DNA of 24,546 nt from the NCBI GenBank assembly GCA_005239595.1, contig SBBT01000223.1:1-24546 (forward strand), given 5' to 3'. Position 1 is the first letter of the stretch, and each line of letters starts with the position of its first letter. The notes beneath the pieces are model-generated. The model saw nothing but the letters and a program-made list of their open reading frames with translations. It was not told the origin of the DNA and made no database searches. Below, piece by piece: positions 15,488 to 22,509 of the stretch. This DNA comes from Candidatus Troglogloeales bacterium. GTDB lineage: Bacteria; Nitrospirota; Nitrospiria; SBBL01; SBBT01. The translations under genes were made by a program, and so were the position numbers.

Positions 15488-15515
15488 TTGACAGGTGGAC
15501 AATATTTGTTATGTT
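15488..15515 (+). promoter_or_regulatory. Candidate sigma-70 promoter for the TPR gene
   Basis: A perfect TTGACA (15488-15493) is followed after 16 nt by TATGTT (15510-15515), which matches 4 of 6 consensus positions. The TPR gene starts about 85 nt downstream. Confidence 0.5.
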
Positions 15516-15539
15516 TAAAAGTAGAGGGTTGGAAGGTCG

Positions 15540-15558
15540 TTGAAAAGCTTATTTTCAA
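15540..15558. repeat. 7-bp perfect inverted repeat in the TPR gene leader
   Basis: TTGAAAA (15540-15546) and TTTTCAA (15552-15558) flank the 5-nt GCTTA. It lies downstream of the proposed promoter at 15488, so it could be an operator or a weak RNA hairpin. Confidence 0.5.
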
Positions 15559-15599
15559 TATCCGATACGTCCTGATTAATTGTGTGGTAGGGATTTCCC

Positions 15600-16283
15600 G
15601 TGTTTTATAAGGAAGTCAATATAAAAAAGAGATTTTATCTGGGGTTCTTTCTGATATCGCTCCTCTTGGTGCCGGTTCCCCATGTCTTGGGAGGGGAGGC
15701 GGTTGAGGAGATGTTTCAGCAGGTGTTGCGGAGTGATGATGTGGAGTCAAACCGTGCTATCTTGCAGAGGATCATCGATTTGGAGCCAGATTCGGCCTAT
15801 GGGCATTTTTCGAAAGGGTGGTTTTTGGGGCAAGAAGGAAATTATAAACGGGCGATTGCCGAGTACCGGACCGCTTTGGGAATAGAACCCCAGTTTGGAG
15901 AGGCAAGACATAACCTTGCGACGGCCTATTTTTATCTGGGATTATGGTCGGAGGCGATCCGTGAATATGAAAGGGTACTCCGTCAATATCCTGAATGGGG
16001 AGACACACGTCTTAATTTGGGCTCGGCTTACTACATGTCTGGACACCATTTTGCCTCTGTTTCCAAATGGGAAGAAGTTCTGACCCTTTCCCCTGACAGG
16101 TTCATCGTGCATTACTATCTTGGGTTGGGATATGACCAATTAGGGCGAAAGTCCGAGGCGCGTCGTCATTATCTGCATTTTTTAATGCACGAAAAAGATG
16201 GAGAGGCCTTTTCGGAGTATATTGCGCTGGCAACAAAACGGCAGGCCGAAATCTGGGTAGAGGAAGGGCGTGAGCGGACGTAG
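15600..16283 (+). CDS. Exported TPR-repeat protein
   Basis: This 227-residue protein has a basic N-terminus and a hydrophobic stretch (about residues 11-30, FYLGFFLISLLLVPVPHVLGG) that looks like a signal peptide, so it is probably periplasmic. The rest consists of about four tetratricopeptide repeats (about 38-195), visible as repeated patterns such as AYGHFSKGWFLGQEGNYKRA, ARHNLATAYFYLGLWSEA and TRLNLGSAYYMSGHH. TPR proteins scaffold complexes; a role with the pilus-type ATPase downstream is possible but unproven. The GTG start has TAGGGA about 6 nt upstream. A later region with AAGGA points to no better start codon. It is followed by two hairpins and the separate ATPase promoter. Confidence 0.88.
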   Translation: MFYKEVNIKKRFYLGFFLISLLLVPVPHVLGGEAVEEMFQQVLRSDDVESNRAILQRIIDLEPDSAYGHFSKGWFLGQEGNYKRAIAEYRTALGIEPQFGEARHNLATAYFYLGLWSEAIREYERVLRQYPEWGDTRLNLGSAYYMSGHHFASVSKWEEVLTLSPDRFIVHYYLGLGYDQLGRKSEARRHYLHFLMHEKDGEAFSEYIALATKRQAEIWVEEGRERT

Positions 16284-16314
16284 TCCCCTGTTTGTGAAAG
16301 AGGCCTGCCGTGAC

Positions 16315-16329
16315 CTTCTCTTCGAGAAG
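16315..16329 (+). terminator. Weak hairpin after the TPR gene
   Basis: CTTCTC and GAGAAG form a perfect 6-bp stem with a 3-nt loop, 31 nt after the TPR stop. No T-run follows directly, so termination here is uncertain. Confidence 0.3.
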
Positions 16330-16390
16330 CGTAAAAACATTTTGTATCTGCAAAGTCACAGCCTACACCGCTCTTCTTTCTGACTAAAAT

Positions 16391-16413
16391 CCCCTGCCTC
16401 CTGGACCAGGGGG
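16391..16413 (+). terminator. GC-rich hairpin just upstream of the ATPase promoter
   Basis: CCCCTG (16391-16396) pairs with CAGGGG (16407-16412); an alternative inner pairing is CCTGG with CCAGG at 16400-16410. The sequence after it has only a short T-run (GTTTTA). It may end transcription from the TPR gene before the promoter at 16423. Confidence 0.35.
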
Positions 16414-16422
16414 TTCCATCGT

Positions 16423-16451
16423 TTTACTTTATACGATCTCTGTATTATAAT
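16423..16451 (+). promoter_or_regulatory. Strong candidate sigma-70 promoter for the ATPase-DUF4912-GH57 unit
   Basis: TTTACT (16423-16428), an exact 17-nt spacer and a perfect TATAAT (16446-16451). Transcription should start near 16458, which leaves about 60 nt of leader before the ATG at 16521 and argues against the GTG at 16470 as the start. Confidence 0.65.
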
Positions 16452-16520
16452 CAGACCGCATTTTTTGGGGTGTTTTGCGCCTTCATGCATCTGACAGAGG
16501 TGGACAGGAAGAATATCGGG

Positions 16521-18506
16521 ATGGAGGGCCGTTCCAAAAATGAAGCGAAACATACAGCCAAAAAAAGGCTTGGGGATGTTTTCGTCGAAATTGGTTCTCT
16601 GACGGCGGAGCATTTAAAATGGGCGCTGGATGAGCAGAAGAAGACGGGAAAGCGTTTGGGGGAGATGCTCATACACCTGCAACTTATTACGGAAGGACAG
16701 ATGGCGCAGGGTCTTGCCTCACAGCTTGGCGTGAAATATGTCGAATTGGCTTCACTCCCAATAGATGCCGCATTGACTCAACTGGTGCCTGAATCGTTGG
16801 CCAGACGCCATTTGGTTATGCCGATTGAGATACATCATAAAAAGGTAACGATGGCGATGGTGGACCCGCTTGACTATCAAGCAATCAACGATCTTCGGTT
16901 TTATACGGGGATGGCTATTCATCCTGTGATTGCGAGCCGAAGCGATATTCTGGATGCGATCGGTAAATATTATGGCGGTGGCATCAGCGGGGCGAAGGAA
17001 ATATCCGGTTTCGAAAAGGGGCCTGTTGAGACCACGGTTGATGTTCTCTCCGACCTGTCGGAATCGGATATTCTGAATGCGGAGACCCGCTCGCTTGAGA
17101 AGCGGGGACATCTGGCGCCGACGATTCAATTGACGAACAGCATTTTCGATAAGGCCGTGATGCTGCGCGCCAGCGATATTCATATTGAACCGCGGCAGAA
17201 TGATTTTAGAATCCGTTTCCGCGTGGATGGCCTCTTGGCGGAGGCGATGAAGCTCCCGAAGTGGGCCCAAAACCCGCTGGTGTCTCGTATCAAGATATTG
17301 GCCAAACTGGATATCTCCGAACGACGTCTACCACAGGATGGCGCAATGCGGGTGATGGTGGACAATCGGGAGGTGGATCTGCGCGTCTCTACCTTGCCAA
17401 CACTTTATGGTGAAAAAGTCGTTATCCGGATCCTGGATCAATCGAAAATGTTTTTTGGTCTTGATCAAATTGGTTTTCTGGAGAGAGATGTCCAAACGAT
17501 CAAAAATATGCTCAAGAAGAGAAAGGGAATGATTTTGGTAACCGGTCCGACCGGCAGTGGAAAGACGACCACCCTGTATGCGGCGGTGAACCATCTGAAA
17601 TCCGAAACCAGCAACCTGACCACGATTGAAGATCCGGTGGAGTACACCATCAGCGGAATTAATCAGGTACAGATCAACCCGGAGATCGGATTTACCTTTG
17701 CCGCCGCCCTTCGTTCTATTCTCCGGCAGGACCCGAATGTCATATTTGTGGGAGAAATCCGCGATTTGGAGACGGCCGAGATTGCATTCCGGGCCGCTCT
17801 GACGGGTCATCTGGTTCTTTCCACCCTTCATACGAATGATGCGGCAGCGACGATCACAAGATTAATTGATCTCGGCGTTCCACGCTACATCGTCTCTTCT
17901 GCAGTGGTCGGTATTGTGGCGCAACGTTTAGTACGAAGGATTTGCCAGAAATGCACCCCTCCGCCTGAGACAAACGAGCCCTATCTTTATCCTGTTTCGG
18001 AGGAAGAGCCGCTCTTTCAGAAGAAGGGGTGTGGCGTATGCAGCGGAACAGGGTTTTTAGGACGTATTGGAATTTTTGAGATACTGACCCTTTCGACCAA
18101 GCTGAAAGAACTGATTTCTTCCGGTGCGACCGACCAGGAGTTGCGCTCTGCGGCCTCCGGGATGGCGACCATGGAGGAGGACGGTTTTGAAAAAGTGCGA
18201 CGCGGATGGACAACGGCAGAAGAGGTGATCCGCGTGATCGAGAAGGAAGAGGTCTTTAAGAACTTCTGTCCAAAATGCAACCGTCCCATGCACATGGACT
18301 TTTTAATCTGTCCTTATTGTGAATGTGTTTCTCCTTACGTCTGCCTGGAGTGCGGAAAATTATTGCAGCCCGAATGGCTGGCCTGTCCTTATTGCAGGCA
18401 TAAGATTGCCCGTTCTCCAGAGCGCCATCCTAAACCTAAGAGCCGTGTGGATCGCAGGCGCGACGTAAGAAAAGGAGAGGTGTTAGATGACGCAGCAGGG
18501 ACTTGA
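16521..18506 (+). CDS. PilB/GspE-type secretion ATPase with two extra zinc ribbons
   Basis: This cytoplasmic hexameric-type ATPase would power type IV pilus assembly or type II secretion. The ATG at 16521 (661 residues) has AGGAAG 9 nt upstream; in-frame starts at 16485 and 16470 are possible. Domains: MshEN/GspE_N (about 15-150), then the ATPase core with Walker A GPTGSGKTT (342-350), Asp box TTIEDPVEY, Walker B with GEIRD (411-415) and His box STLHTND. The usual metal-binding pairs are C475/C478 and C504/C507. Unusually, the protein continues past the normal end with two more four-cysteine modules, C583/C586/C597/C600 and C608/C611/C622/C625, each CxxC-x10-CxxC, then a basic tail. No pilC, pilT or pilin gene is nearby. 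Its end overlaps the DUF4912 gene by 20 nt. Confidence 0.93.
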   Translation: MEGRSKNEAKHTAKKRLGDVFVEIGSLTAEHLKWALDEQKKTGKRLGEMLIHLQLITEGQMAQGLASQLGVKYVELASLPIDAALTQLVPESLARRHLVMPIEIHHKKVTMAMVDPLDYQAINDLRFYTGMAIHPVIASRSDILDAIGKYYGGGISGAKEISGFEKGPVETTVDVLSDLSESDILNAETRSLEKRGHLAPTIQLTNSIFDKAVMLRASDIHIEPRQNDFRIRFRVDGLLAEAMKLPKWAQNPLVSRIKILAKLDISERRLPQDGAMRVMVDNREVDLRVSTLPTLYGEKVVIRILDQSKMFFGLDQIGFLERDVQTIKNMLKKRKGMILVTGPTGSGKTTTLYAAVNHLKSETSNLTTIEDPVEYTISGINQVQINPEIGFTFAAALRSILRQDPNVIFVGEIRDLETAEIAFRAALTGHLVLSTLHTNDAAATITRLIDLGVPRYIVSSAVVGIVAQRLVRRICQKCTPPPETNEPYLYPVSEEEPLFQKKGCGVCSGTGFLGRIGIFEILTLSTKLKELISSGATDQELRSAASGMATMEEDGFEKVRRGWTTAEEVIRVIEKEEVFKNFCPKCNRPMHMDFLICPYCECVSPYVCLECGKLLQPEWLACPYCRHKIARSPERHPKPKSRVDRRRDVRKGEVLDDAAGT

Positions 18507-19239
18507 AAAAGAGACGATCGCCCATCTGAGGGCAATGGCGAAGACAAAGGGGATTCGACTTCATCCTGCACTGAGAAAGGCGGAGATTGTTCGGCTTCTT
18601 CTGGCGACTGAATCTCCTGTAGCGAAGAAGGAGAAAACCCCTGCGCCTCCCTTACCAGAGAGTGCTTCCAAAATAGATCGTCCGGTTTCTTCTTCCGATC
18701 CTGTTGTTCCTCAAGCATATGGCTTAAGCCATGTTGTCGCCTTGGTCCGCGATCCTTGGTGGATTTACGCATACTGGGAGGTGACCCAGGAGAGTCTCGC
18801 TGAAGCGAATCGAAAGTGTGCCGATGACACAACCCGGTTGACCCTGAGAATCTATAACGTTACATTTGTCCTCGATACAATTCATTTTTGGGATATCGAA
18901 GTCTACCACAGAATCGGAAATTGGTATATTGATGTCGGGCAACCCGATGAGGCCTATTTTGTTGAAATTGGGGTAAAGTCGCCTGCCGGACTGTTTGTGG
19001 CGATTGCCCGATCGGGCGTGATTCGAACGCCGACCGCCTCCATCTCCGGGCGGCTTGACGAAGAGTGGTGGACCTTGGAACCGCCTCTCTCGGCGCGCTC
19101 TTACGAAAGCGGGATTCCGCTGGTTTCCTATGCCGACGAAGGGAGACGCCTTCCCCTTGACCTCTTCAAAGAGGAATCTGCCGCCGCCTCTGTCGCCTCC
19201 TCGTCCGGCCTTTCTTCCTTAAACCGGCCTTCGAAATAG
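18487..19239 (+). CDS. DUF4912 domain protein
   Basis: The 250-residue product has an N-terminal helical segment (about 1-45, IAHLRAMAKTKGIRLHPALRKAEIVRLLL) resembling a SAP or Rho-N-like motif, which often binds nucleic acid; then a Pro/Ser-rich linker (about 46-75); then a DUF4912 domain (about 78-200). Key features of that domain are LVRDPWWIYAYWEV and the WYIDVGQPDEAYFVEIG segment. DUF4912 has no firm biochemical function that I know of; it has an immunoglobulin-like or carbohydrate-binding look. Pairing with a GH57 branching enzyme supports a role in glucan metabolism. The ATG has AGGAGAGG upstream, lies inside the end of the ATPase gene, and precedes the GH57 gene by 9 nt. Confidence 0.88.
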   Translation: MTQQGLEKETIAHLRAMAKTKGIRLHPALRKAEIVRLLLATESPVAKKEKTPAPPLPESASKIDRPVSSSDPVVPQAYGLSHVVALVRDPWWIYAYWEVTQESLAEANRKCADDTTRLTLRIYNVTFVLDTIHFWDIEVYHRIGNWYIDVGQPDEAYFVEIGVKSPAGLFVAIARSGVIRTPTASISGRLDEEWWTLEPPLSARSYESGIPLVSYADEGRRLPLDLFKEESAAASVASSSGLSSLNRPSK

Positions 19240-19248
19240 GGGTGAACG

Positions 19249-20832
19249 ATGGAAAAGGGATATCTCGCCTTGGTTCTTCATTCACATCTCCCGTTTGTCC
19301 GTCACCCGGACCATATAGAGTTTCTGGAGGAGGACTGGTTTTATGAGGCGATTACCGGAACCTATATCCCGCTGATTGGAGTCATCGAACGTCTTTATCA
19401 TGAGAATGTCCCCTTCCGGATAACCCTCTCCATCTCGCCTACGTTAGCAGCCATGATGGCCGATCCTCTGCTGCAATCGCGCTATCTTTCCCACATCGAA
19501 CGACTCATCGAGTTTTCCCAGAAGGAGTTGCATCGCACCGAAAAAGATCCTGCGTTCCATCCTCTGGCCAGGATGTATTTTGAACGGTTTGTCCATGCCC
19601 GGTATGTTTTTTCCGATCTGTACGGAGGGAATCTTCTGAAGGCGTTTCGCACTTTTTCTGAGCGGGGTTCGGTGGAGTTGATGACCTGTGCGGCGACGCA
19701 TGGATTCCTTCCGCTGATGTCGGTGAATCCCAATGCGGTTCGGGCGCAAATTGAAATCGGCGCCCGTGAACATGAACGGCATTTTGGGGTGCGTCCGAAC
19801 GGGATATGGCTGCCGGAGTGCGGCTATTACCCTGGCCTGGATGCCCACTTGGCTGCCTGCGGCATCCGCTATTTTATCGTAGATACGCATGGGTTGCTAC
19901 ATGCCGCACCGCGCCCTAAGTATGGGGTCTATGCACCGATCTGGTGCCGATCCAGGGTGGCTGCATTTGGGCGCGATACGGAGTCGTCGAAACAGGTTTG
20001 GAGCGCCAATGAAGGATACCCGGGCGACTATGCCTATCGCGATTTTTATCGTGATGCCGGTTTCGATCTCGATCTTGACTATGTCCGTCCTTATATCCAT
20101 CCGGATGGTATTCGGATTCATACGGGGATCAAATATTATCGGATTACCGGAAAGGGAAACTATAAAGAGCCTTATAATCGAGGTTGGGCAATGGCGGCGG
20201 CTGCGGCGCATGCGGGGAATTTCATGTTCAACCGGGAGAGGCAGATCGAACACCTTAACGGGGTGATGGGGAAAAAACCGATTATCGTCGCACCGTACGA
20301 TGCCGAACTCTTTGGCCACTGGTGGTTTGAGGGCCCTGAATGGATTGACTACCTTGTTCGTAAAGTCGCTTTTGATCAAAACACCTTTCGCTTAACCACG
20401 CCGATTGAATACCTCAGAGAAAATCCCAAGAATCAAGTGGCAACCTTGTCGATGAGCACATGGGGTTATAAGGGATATAACGAGGTCTGGCTCGAAGGAT
20501 CAAATGATTGGATCTATCGGCATCTTCACAAGGCGGCTGACCGGATGGTGGAAATGGCGGACCGTTTTCCCAGCGCAGAAGGTTTAAAGAGGCGGGCACT
20601 AAATCAGGCCGCGAGAGAGTTGCTTCTGTTGCAGGCGTCAGACTGGGCCTTTATCATGAAAACCCAGACAGCGGTTTCCTATGCAATAAAGAGAACAACG
20701 GAACATATTGCGCAGTTTACCCGTTTGTATGAAGAGATCCTGTCGGATAGAATAAGTGATATTTACTTAAAGGAGCTGGAGGGGAGAAACAACCTGTTCC
20801 CAGAGATAGACTACCGTCTTTACAAATCCTGA
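19249..20832 (+). CDS. GH57 family 1,4-alpha-glucan branching enzyme (DUF1957 type)
   Basis: The enzyme cuts alpha-1,4-glucan and re-attaches the fragment by an alpha-1,6 bond, making branches in glycogen. The 527-residue length and layout match the Thermus and Thermococcus GH57 branching enzymes. The N-terminal LVLHSHLPFVRHP is the first GH57 conserved region. The predicted nucleophile is E190 in GIWLPECGYYPG and the acid/base is D351 in PYDAELFGHWW. The loop around PGDYAYRDFYRDAG (about 258-271) corresponds to the flexible loop whose Tyr matters for branching activity. The C-terminal helical DUF1957 region follows (about 430-527). It is separated from the DUF4912 gene by 9 nt with a GGGGTG ribosome site, so it is the third gene of that unit. 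No glycogen synthase is within the window. Confidence 0.93.
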   Translation: MEKGYLALVLHSHLPFVRHPDHIEFLEEDWFYEAITGTYIPLIGVIERLYHENVPFRITLSISPTLAAMMADPLLQSRYLSHIERLIEFSQKELHRTEKDPAFHPLARMYFERFVHARYVFSDLYGGNLLKAFRTFSERGSVELMTCAATHGFLPLMSVNPNAVRAQIEIGAREHERHFGVRPNGIWLPECGYYPGLDAHLAACGIRYFIVDTHGLLHAAPRPKYGVYAPIWCRSRVAAFGRDTESSKQVWSANEGYPGDYAYRDFYRDAGFDLDLDYVRPYIHPDGIRIHTGIKYYRITGKGNYKEPYNRGWAMAAAAAHAGNFMFNRERQIEHLNGVMGKKPIIVAPYDAELFGHWWFEGPEWIDYLVRKVAFDQNTFRLTTPIEYLRENPKNQVATLSMSTWGYKGYNEVWLEGSNDWIYRHLHKAADRMVEMADRFPSAEGLKRRALNQAARELLLLQASDWAFIMKTQTAVSYAIKRTTEHIAQFTRLYEEILSDRISDIYLKELEGRNNLFPEIDYRLYKS

Positions 20833-20846
20833 TTACAAATCCTGAT
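20821..20846 (+). repeat. 13-bp tandem duplication across the GH57 stop codon
   Basis: TACAAATCCTGAT occurs twice in a row, at 20821-20833 and 20834-20846. The first copy contains the TGA stop of the GH57 gene (20830-20832). It looks like a recent slippage event and leaves the protein unchanged. The remaining spacer to 20922 shows no clear promoter or terminator. Confidence 0.85.
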
Positions 20847-20922
20847 TCCTTTCTTGTCTTTTGATCTTGTTGTGGATTAGTATCAATAAACACAAGATAC
20901 GTTCGTTGATTACGGAGATCCG

Positions 20923-21486
20923 GTGTCGGAAGAGTGCCCAGAAGGTCCGTCTAAAGGAAAAGTCCTTGTAGCGATGCCGATGTTGACGGATCCTAATTTC
21001 TGGCAAACCGTTGTCCTCTTGTGTGAACACGGCGCGGAAGGTTCTTTAGGATTAGTGATCAACCGGCCTACCCACATGGCTGTCTCCACTCTGATTCATG
21101 ACTTTCCGGGGCTTCCAGATGCACAGCAGGTTTATGCGGGCGGGCCGGTTTCAAAGAGTAGAATGCTTATTCTTTGCCGTGGGAATTCTTCTTTTGGGGG
21201 CCACGACATTCTTGAAGACGTTTTTCTTGTAAAAGACATGGAGGCATTAAAATTGTCTGGTTCTTTAGGGGCCAACCAGGAGGTCCGTTGTTATCTGGGA
21301 TATGCCGGTTGGGCGGCAGGGCAGCTTGCCGCCGAATTGGGGACGGGGGCCTGGCGGATTCTCTTGGCAGACTCGGCCTTGATTTTCGATGTCGAACCTG
21401 AAAGACTTTGGCAGAAAATGATACGACAGCTCGGCCCAGGGTGGTCCTTTTATGCTTCGATGCCCGCAGATCCAGGCATGAACTAA
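20923..21486 (+). CDS. YqgE/AlgH family protein (UPF0301)
   Basis: The 187-residue product matches the YqgE/AlgH family, named after an alginate regulator in Pseudomonas; its molecular role is unsettled. Diagnostic stretches are KVLVAMPMLTDPNFWQTVVLLCEH, GSLGLVINRPT, VYAGGPV, and YLGYAGWAAGQLAAEL followed by GAWRILLAD. No signal peptide is present, so it should be cytoplasmic. The GTG start has GGAG 5 nt upstream. It follows the GH57 gene with an ordinary spacer, is followed by a stem-loop, and is probably a separate transcription unit. Confidence 0.94.
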   Translation: MSEECPEGPSKGKVLVAMPMLTDPNFWQTVVLLCEHGAEGSLGLVINRPTHMAVSTLIHDFPGLPDAQQVYAGGPVSKSRMLILCRGNSSFGGHDILEDVFLVKDMEALKLSGSLGANQEVRCYLGYAGWAAGQLAAELGTGAWRILLADSALIFDVEPERLWQKMIRQLGPGWSFYASMPADPGMN

Positions 21487-21487
21487 T

Positions 21488-21511
21488 ATGCCGATGCCGG
21501 GAAATCGGCAT
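21488..21511. terminator. Perfect 8-bp stem-loop after the yqgE-like gene
   Basis: ATGCCGAT (21488-21495) and ATCGGCAT (21504-21511) flank an 8-nt loop, starting 2 nt after the stop. No T-run follows, so it may be a factor-assisted terminator or an mRNA-stabilising hairpin. The rest of the 113-nt spacer shows nothing else. Confidence 0.45.
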
Positions 21512-21598
21512 GTAGCCGCCTGCCCCAGCTATTCCGACGTGGCCGCGAATAGACCCCGCGGGCGGCACTCCTGTTTCTCCTGATTTTAGAACAGCATA

Positions 21599-22501
21599 AT
21601 GAAGGAAGCGCCTTTTTTAGTCCTTGTCGGATTCGTCCTGCTATTGATGCTTATTTCAGGGGTGATCCGCATGAATCGAATTCGTTCCGACGCGAAGGCC
21701 GCGCGCATCAGACAGACGTCGTCGGTAAAAATCCCTGCCCCGGATCCATCCCGTTTTTCCCATTTACGCGTTGCTACATTAGGAGCAAGTGGCGCGCCGA
21801 TGGTTTATATAAAAGGGGGGACGTTTTGGATGGGCACCCAAGAGGAAGTAGGGGAGTATGATGAAAAACCGGTTCGAGAGGTGCGTATCCTCCCTTATTT
21901 TATTGATCTTTATGAAGTAAGCAATACCCACTACCAGAAGTTTGTGAAGAGGACCCACCGGTATCAACAAGAGGTCATGATTTTTTTTGATGACGTTGCC
22001 TTTCTTTTTGAACCGGGTTTTCCTGCCGTGGGCGTTTCGTGGTTTGACGCCCTTGCCTATTGTGCGTGGGATGGAAAACGCCTTCCAACAGAAGCTGAAT
22101 GGGAGTATGCGGCCCGAGGAGGGGATCAGCGCCAGTTCCCCTGGGGAGAGACCTTTCTGGAAGGGTATGCCAATATTCGCGGGGAAGAGGATGGATTTGC
22201 CTATACAGCCCCTGTCGGAAGTTTTGAGGCGGGGAGAAGCGCGTTTGGCCTTTATGAAATGTCCGGAAATGCCTCCGAGTGGGTCTTTGACTGGTATGAC
22301 GAATTTTTTTATAAAGAGGGGCAGGTGACGCTTCCAGTCGGGCCGGATACGGGGATTGCGAAAGTACACCGCGGGGGGGCGTGGGATAGTGTAGCGACCG
22401 ATACGCGCACCTCAAAGCGATTTGCGACAGCCCCGGGACGAAAGGAGGCCACCATCGGTTTCCGTTGCGCGATGGACGCCCCACGAGAGGGTGCAGGATG
22501 A
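21599..22501 (+). CDS. Membrane-anchored FGE-sulfatase (SUMF1-like) domain protein
   Basis: The 300-residue product has an N-terminal membrane anchor (about 5-23, PFLVLVGFVLLLMLISGVI) and a periplasmic formylglycine-generating-enzyme fold (about 60-295). Seen motifs: VYIKGGTFWMGT, FYIDLYEV-type FIDLYEVSN, VSWFDALAYCAWDGKRLPTE, AEWEYAARGG, GNASEWVFDW and the terminal RGGAWD followed by GFRC. The cysteine pair used for copper binding and oxidation in true FGE is not seen in the RGGAWDSVATDTRTSKRF segment, so this is probably a non-catalytic or differently acting member. Many bacterial relatives have structural or kinase-accessory roles. It ends 8 nt from the convergent murJ gene. The ribosome site is weak. 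Confidence 0.9.
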   Translation: MKEAPFLVLVGFVLLLMLISGVIRMNRIRSDAKAARIRQTSSVKIPAPDPSRFSHLRVATLGASGAPMVYIKGGTFWMGTQEEVGEYDEKPVREVRILPYFIDLYEVSNTHYQKFVKRTHRYQQEVMIFFDDVAFLFEPGFPAVGVSWFDALAYCAWDGKRLPTEAEWEYAARGGDQRQFPWGETFLEGYANIRGEEDGFAYTAPVGSFEAGRSAFGLYEMSGNASEWVFDWYDEFFYKEGQVTLPVGPDTGIAKVHRGGAWDSVATDTRTSKRFATAPGRKEATIGFRCAMDAPREGAG

Positions 22502-22509
22502 CATAAGAT

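Noticed and set aside
15350..15610. An 86-residue open frame in the spacer after glmM
   Set aside because: It has no good ribosome site, runs through the proposed hairpin and promoter, overlaps the TPR start, and its product resembles no protein I know.
21779..22369. A 196-residue - strand open frame opposite the SUMF1-like gene
   Set aside because: The + strand frame carries clear FGE-fold motifs; the opposite frame has none.
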